Positions 60,508-64,000 of a stretch of 64,000 nucleotides of DNA are shown here, piece after piece. This DNA comes from Bifidobacterium ruminantium DSM 6489 (GTDB taxonomy: Bacteria > Actinomycetota > Actinomycetes > Actinomycetales > Bifidobacteriaceae): assembly GCF_000770925.1 (NCBI RefSeq), contig NZ_JDTK01000006.1, forward strand, positions 1 to 64,000, given 5' to 3'. Position numbers and translations under genes: made by a program. How positions within the stretch are numbered: position 1 is the stretch's first letter; each line of letters begins with the position of its first letter. The notes below the pieces were generated by a model, which was not told the DNA's origin, made no database searches, and worked only from the letters and a program-made list of their open reading frames with translations.

Positions 60508-60550
60508 AAGGATCCGTTTCCCTTGATAATCGGGGGAGACGGATCCTTTT
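60508..60550 (+). terminator. Terminator after groEL
   Basis: AAGGATCCGTTTCCC pairs with GGGAGACGGATCCTT around a loop; TTTT follows. It may also serve the converging minus-strand surface protein gene. Confidence 0.85.
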
Positions 60551-60560
60551 CATATTTCGT

Positions 60561-63461
60561 TTAGTGAACGCCTTGACGCGAATGTCGGTATTTTCTTCGT
60601 GAAGCGTTGGAATGGTGTTTCCGGGACGCGAGCATCGCTCCTGCGGCCACCGCTACGGCCGATATGCCGCTGCAAGTCAGGGCAATCCGTCCCATGTCAT
60701 AGGGAATTCCCGTCATCGGCAGTGCGGGTGGTTCGACTGCGCTCCACTGTTCTTCATCGATGTCGATGCCGAGCAATGGCTTCAAGCCGAACACCCCTTG
60801 CTGATCGGTTATGGTCAGGTCATACCAGTATCTGCCGGCCTTCCATGTATCCCAGCCGAAATCGTCGGGAATGAATTCCGGTCCTTTGCTGGTGCCTTGT
60901 GCCTGCACCATGGCGTTTTTCGCGACGGAACGCTCCGCACGGACGCCTTCCGCGTCGGAGCACCAGTTCAGCGTGCTGACGATCTGGAGCGATGGCACGG
61001 CGTCGAATTCCATGATGATGCTGTCGTGCACGGCATCGGCGCCTCCTGCGAATCGGAACGTGTTCGCAGCTTCGGTCCGTGCCTGATGGATTCCGGCAAG
61101 CACCTGGAATTGTTCCTCTGGATCCGTTCTGCCGTCGTGTGTCGCCGAAGAGGCAAGCGGCACCACGGCTCCGGACGCATCCACCACGTTCGCGGGATCG
61201 ATCGCCACATCAAACCAATAACGATCTGCCTCCTGTAGGTTCTGATGCCAGTTGCCGGTAAAACCAAGGTCCGCCGGAACGAATCCGGGAGAATCAACCT
61301 TCACGACGCTTTGGGAAGGGATGCGGATGTCCGAAACGGTTTTCGTCGAATGTATGATTCCCTCCGAGCTGGGGTAGTTCAGCGTGATATGAATCGTCCT
61401 GACGAGTATTTCGACCGCTCCATTATTGGTGAGGGAGATGGTATCAGTGACAGTGTTGGCGTTCCCGGTCGACGCGTCGTTCGGATTCGCCTTCGTCGTC
61501 AATCCCAATGAGAGTGTATCCGGTGAGATGACGAAGCGTTCCGCAGCATCGTTGGAACCATCCAATGAAGCGGTTCTGACGAGTGATGATTGCACGCCTT
61601 TGGACGCGTCTTTGATATGAATGTCGGCACCTGACACATCAAACCAGTATTCGCCTGCCATCCATGAGTCGAGGCCAAGGTCCGCGGGAACGAAATCAGG
61701 GCTTTTCAAGGTTATGACCGAACCGGATTTCGGAACTGTCGCCGAGGTGAACGTCTTCGGATCGCTTCTTGAGACGTTCCCGGATGAGCTTCGGTATGAC
61801 AGTGTCAGGGACAGTCCCGTCACCTGCAGGTCGAATATCGTCGTTCCTTGTCCGTTGGAGCTTGCAGAACGAAGCGTCAATGTGTCGTGAACGGCTTTGT
61901 CTCCGGCATATGACGCCTGCGAGGCATCCGCGCGGGTGGATCCGAGCAGCGTGAAGCGTTGGGGTTCGTCGAAGCCGACCCATGGCGCATTGTGATGCTC
62001 CCATACATCGAAATCAAGATTGCCACCGATGAGAAGCCGGCCGTTGGTGTCCGCGTAATCGGTCATATCGCCATTCGGCAGAAGGATGGATCCGGGGAAC
62101 AGCGATCCCTTGCCCAGCACCGTGCCGTACACATTGCCGCCCGCCGACACCCCATAGCCGTCCTTGTTCAGCGTTCCGTGTGAATAATCAAGTGTCAGAT
62201 GGGAGACGTCGGGGTAATTCCACATGATGCGGCTGGAGATGTCGCGGAATCTTGACCATGAATCGCCCCGGGCGTTGATCGCTGTGGAATGGTTCTCTCC
62301 ATTCACCCAGATGCGCCATCCGGGACTCCATATCCGTTCCCCCGATCCGGACACGTTGATGACGATGGCTTGACCATCGGGAAGATCTCGGAAATCAAGG
62401 CTCCATTGGTTGACCCCGTATGTCGTTCCCGCCGCTTTGAGAGCATCCAGGTCAAGGAGGAACACCTGCTTTTCCGGCTTGCCGGTTCCTTGGAAGACGA
62501 TGCGGCCCTCATCGCGGATCGACACGGCATAGTCGTCGAAGAACACGTGCGTGTCCTCGTCAGGGGCCTTCTCGAACGAGATGCTGCCGTTCGCTGAAAG
62601 CGAAACGAGTTGGCGACTCAACGGCCTCAGGGTCTTGTCAACATAATCGTTGTAGTCGACGATGCCGCCTTTGCCATCGATATTCGCTCTCAACGCCTCG
62701 GTTTTGCCGAGACCGTGGATGATCTTCGCGGTCGCGGGCAAATCCGGATACGCCCATGATTTGACTTGGGAGGCGTCGGCGTTCCATCCCATTTCCGTCA
62801 TATTGCCATGCGTGGCGAGATACAGAGGTCTGCGGCCATTGGCGTCGGTTTCCCTGCCGTCGCCCCATGCCACTTTGCCTCCGAATCTGGCTGATCCGCT
62901 GACCCATTGAGGCCGTTCCCCGGTATGGTTGCGGAATTCGCCGCCCACGGTGATCATGTCGGCGCCGGCCGGCGGATTGAACCCCATGCCCCACATGACC
63001 TTGCCGGCAAGGAGGCTTTCCGGCATGTGACGTTCGATGGACAGGTTGCCGTCGACGACGATGCTTCCTTCCGTCTCGACGTTGTTGTGGTAAGTCATGT
63101 TGCCTCCCACGTAGATGCTGGTGGCCGGATCCTCGATGTCATGCACTCCATTGACGATCTGGCCTTCGGCGAGGAGCCCGCCCACGCCGTCCGGCTGGGA
63201 TCCACCGGCATCGGAGTCCGATGGATCCGACTGATCGAGATTCGATTCCCTGGTCGCCTTCCGCGTGGAGTCCGCGATGTTTTGGACGGTTCCTTCGGAT
63301 GTTGGAACGGCTTGCGTGTCTGAATAGGGTAATTTCCGTATGACGGCTGCGGCTGTGGACTGGTGGGGCTGTTCGGCATATGCGATGCCGTTCGTTGCCA
63401 TGACCAACGTGGCCAGTCCCACGATGCAGGCCAGGATTCTGGTACGTGGATGAAGATTCAT
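60561..63461 (-). CDS. LPMTG-anchored surface protein with choice-of-anchor A domain
   Basis: A 966-residue secreted protein. Signal peptide about 1-28 (ILACIVGLATLVMATNGIAYA). A choice-of-anchor A-type module follows (DYNDYVDKT..., SRIMWNYPDVSHLTLDYSHGTL, GKGSLFPGSILLPNGDMTDY; ~260-480). Three ~115-residue repeats then carry FVPADLG...YWFDV, the same with GNWHQN insertion, and FIPDDFGWDTWKAGRYWYDL. The sortase motif LPMTG is at 914-918, followed by a TM segment and a basic tail. It is presumably displayed on the cell wall. Binding partner is unknown. Confidence 0.92.
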   Translation of the reverse strand: MNLHPRTRILACIVGLATLVMATNGIAYAEQPHQSTAAAVIRKLPYSDTQAVPTSEGTVQNIADSTRKATRESNLDQSDPSDSDAGGSQPDGVGGLLAEGQIVNGVHDIEDPATSIYVGGNMTYHNNVETEGSIVVDGNLSIERHMPESLLAGKVMWGMGFNPPAGADMITVGGEFRNHTGERPQWVSGSARFGGKVAWGDGRETDANGRRPLYLATHGNMTEMGWNADASQVKSWAYPDLPATAKIIHGLGKTEALRANIDGKGGIVDYNDYVDKTLRPLSRQLVSLSANGSISFEKAPDEDTHVFFDDYAVSIRDEGRIVFQGTGKPEKQVFLLDLDALKAAGTTYGVNQWSLDFRDLPDGQAIVINVSGSGERIWSPGWRIWVNGENHSTAINARGDSWSRFRDISSRIMWNYPDVSHLTLDYSHGTLNKDGYGVSAGGNVYGTVLGKGSLFPGSILLPNGDMTDYADTNGRLLIGGNLDFDVWEHHNAPWVGFDEPQRFTLLGSTRADASQASYAGDKAVHDTLTLRSASSNGQGTTIFDLQVTGLSLTLSYRSSSGNVSRSDPKTFTSATVPKSGSVITLKSPDFVPADLGLDSWMAGEYWFDVSGADIHIKDASKGVQSSLVRTASLDGSNDAAERFVISPDTLSLGLTTKANPNDASTGNANTVTDTISLTNNGAVEILVRTIHITLNYPSSEGIIHSTKTVSDIRIPSQSVVKVDSPGFVPADLGFTGNWHQNLQEADRYWFDVAIDPANVVDASGAVVPLASSATHDGRTDPEEQFQVLAGIHQARTEAANTFRFAGGADAVHDSIIMEFDAVPSLQIVSTLNWCSDAEGVRAERSVAKNAMVQAQGTSKGPEFIPDDFGWDTWKAGRYWYDLTITDQQGVFGLKPLLGIDIDEEQWSAVEPPALPMTGIPYDMGRIALTCSGISAVAVAAGAMLASRKHHSNASRRKYRHSRQGVH

Positions 63462-63494
63462 CGTAGCGTCTTTCTGTTTTTGGTGGTGTCATTT

Positions 63495-63556
63495 CCGGCC
63501 CGTCGTCCGGTGCCGGCGGCGGAACAAGCCGCGGAAGACGCTGGACGACGGGCCGG
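63495..63556 (-). terminator. Terminator after the WXG100 gene
   Basis: A 14 bp perfect outer stem CCGGCCCGTCGTCC / GGACGACGGGCCGG encloses an inner GC-rich hairpin. It lies 18 bases after the WXG100 stop; no strong T-run, so only probable. Confidence 0.6.
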
Positions 63557-63573
63557 TTTGGAAAAGTCCCGGA

Positions 63574-63864
63574 TTATTGGGCGAACAGACGTGAAGCCTG
63601 CATTTCGGTCTCCGAATACAATGCGGAGGCCTGCATCAGCGCTCGCTGGATCGATTCGAGGGATTGCTCCATCTGCTGTTGGGCCGCTCGCCATTGCTCC
63701 GCCACCGCGGTGAACTGCGTCGCGGCGCCGCCCCGCCAGACGCTCTGCAGGTTGTTGAGATTGCCGTACATTCCCTGCACGGCCTGCCGGATCGACTGGA
63801 TGGAAGCGTTCACAGCGGCGCTTGAGGATTGAATCTGCTCGCTGTCGACTTGATACTGAGGCAT
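63574..63864 (-). CDS. WXG100 (ESAT-6-like) family protein
   Basis: A 96-residue helical hairpin protein. The turn motif is VWRGGAATQF (about 43-52), the W-x-G class; flanking Gln/Ala-rich helices and total length are as expected. WXG100 proteins are exported by type VII secretion (ESX/Yuk). The cognate secretion ATPase is not in this window. AAAGGA is 6 bases before ATG 63864. Confidence 0.9.
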   Translation of the reverse strand: MPQYQVDSEQIQSSSAAVNASIQSIRQAVQGMYGNLNNLQSVWRGGAATQFTAVAEQWRAAQQQMEQSLESIQRALMQASALYSETEMQASRLFAQ

Positions 63865-63943
63865 GATGGTCCTTTCGTCGTTGGATGGTTGTTTTCCACC
63901 GTGCGGTCTTGGGTTGGCGCAACCGAACGGTACAGTGGACGAT

Positions 63944-64000
63944 ATGTCTTCAGTGAACGTGTGCGATGGAAAAACCGGGGTTGTGGTCGGAGAACCTGCG
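63944..64000 (+). CDS. Start of a gene cut by the window edge
   Basis: An ATG opens a frame (MSSVNVCDGKTGVVVGEPA) that runs without a stop to the window end. Only 19 residues are visible, so it cannot be identified. It diverges from the WXG100 gene and may belong to the same system. Confidence 0.35.
   Translation, partial: MSSVNVCDGKTGVVVGEPA

Overview
The window looks like a Bifidobacterium chromosome. It has high G+C, Gram-positive features (an LPMTG sortase-anchored protein, WXG100 proteins, CIRCE sites) and an actinobacterial pupylation cluster (ARC, Dop, Pup, PafA) with no proteasome subunit genes beside it. Core genes (str operon, efp-nusB-carAB-gmk, metK-priA-fmt) carry the usual GC-rich codon bias. 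Assignment to the genus is inference; no rRNA is present.

Layout. 1-4.3 kb is an accessory island: a YefM-YoeB toxin-antitoxin pair between two copies of a ~130 bp palindromic repeat, a DUF234-type AAA ATPase behind a perfect 43 bp palindrome, and a 5'-truncated AT-richer AIPR-family gene. 4.4-10.4 kb holds purL, purC and purT on the minus strand. A GT4 glycosyltransferase, a threonine aldolase-like enzyme, tRNA-His and a bile-acid:sodium symporter family transporter follow. After a ~680 bp gene-free, possibly RNA-coding leader comes rpsL-rpsG-fusA-tuf (15-19.3 kb). 19.7-28.2 kb holds an FMN alpha-hydroxy-acid oxidase, then efp-nusB-carA-carB, a PyrF-like protein lacking key catalytic residues, and gmk. 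ilvD is on the opposite strand; rpoZ, metK, a decayed cfa pseudogene, a helicase-motif-poor PriA, a HAD hydrolase and fmt follow, with serB convergent.

38-44 kb is the pupylation locus: ARC ATPase, Dop, an inositol-monophosphatase-like protein that has lost metal ligands, Pup (ending Gly-Gly-Glu) and PafA. 44-49.8 kb carries a TIM-barrel-like protein with a small helical partner, HU, a large flippase-like membrane protein with a kinase-like middle, and purB.

49.8-57.7 kb holds a small WXG-like protein translationally coupled to a serine alpha/beta hydrolase, then the ung-moxR-DUF58-VWA operon with nearly every junction overlapping. 57.9-64 kb carries a LytR_C-domain membrane protein, groEL behind two CIRCE operators, a 966-residue choice-of-anchor-A/LPMTG surface protein and a WXG100 protein.

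Most notable for follow-up: the pseudoenzyme-like IMPase inside the Pup operon, the PyrF-like paralogue with a broken D-x-K-x-x-D motif, the WXG-hydrolase pair, and the structured region upstream of rpsL.
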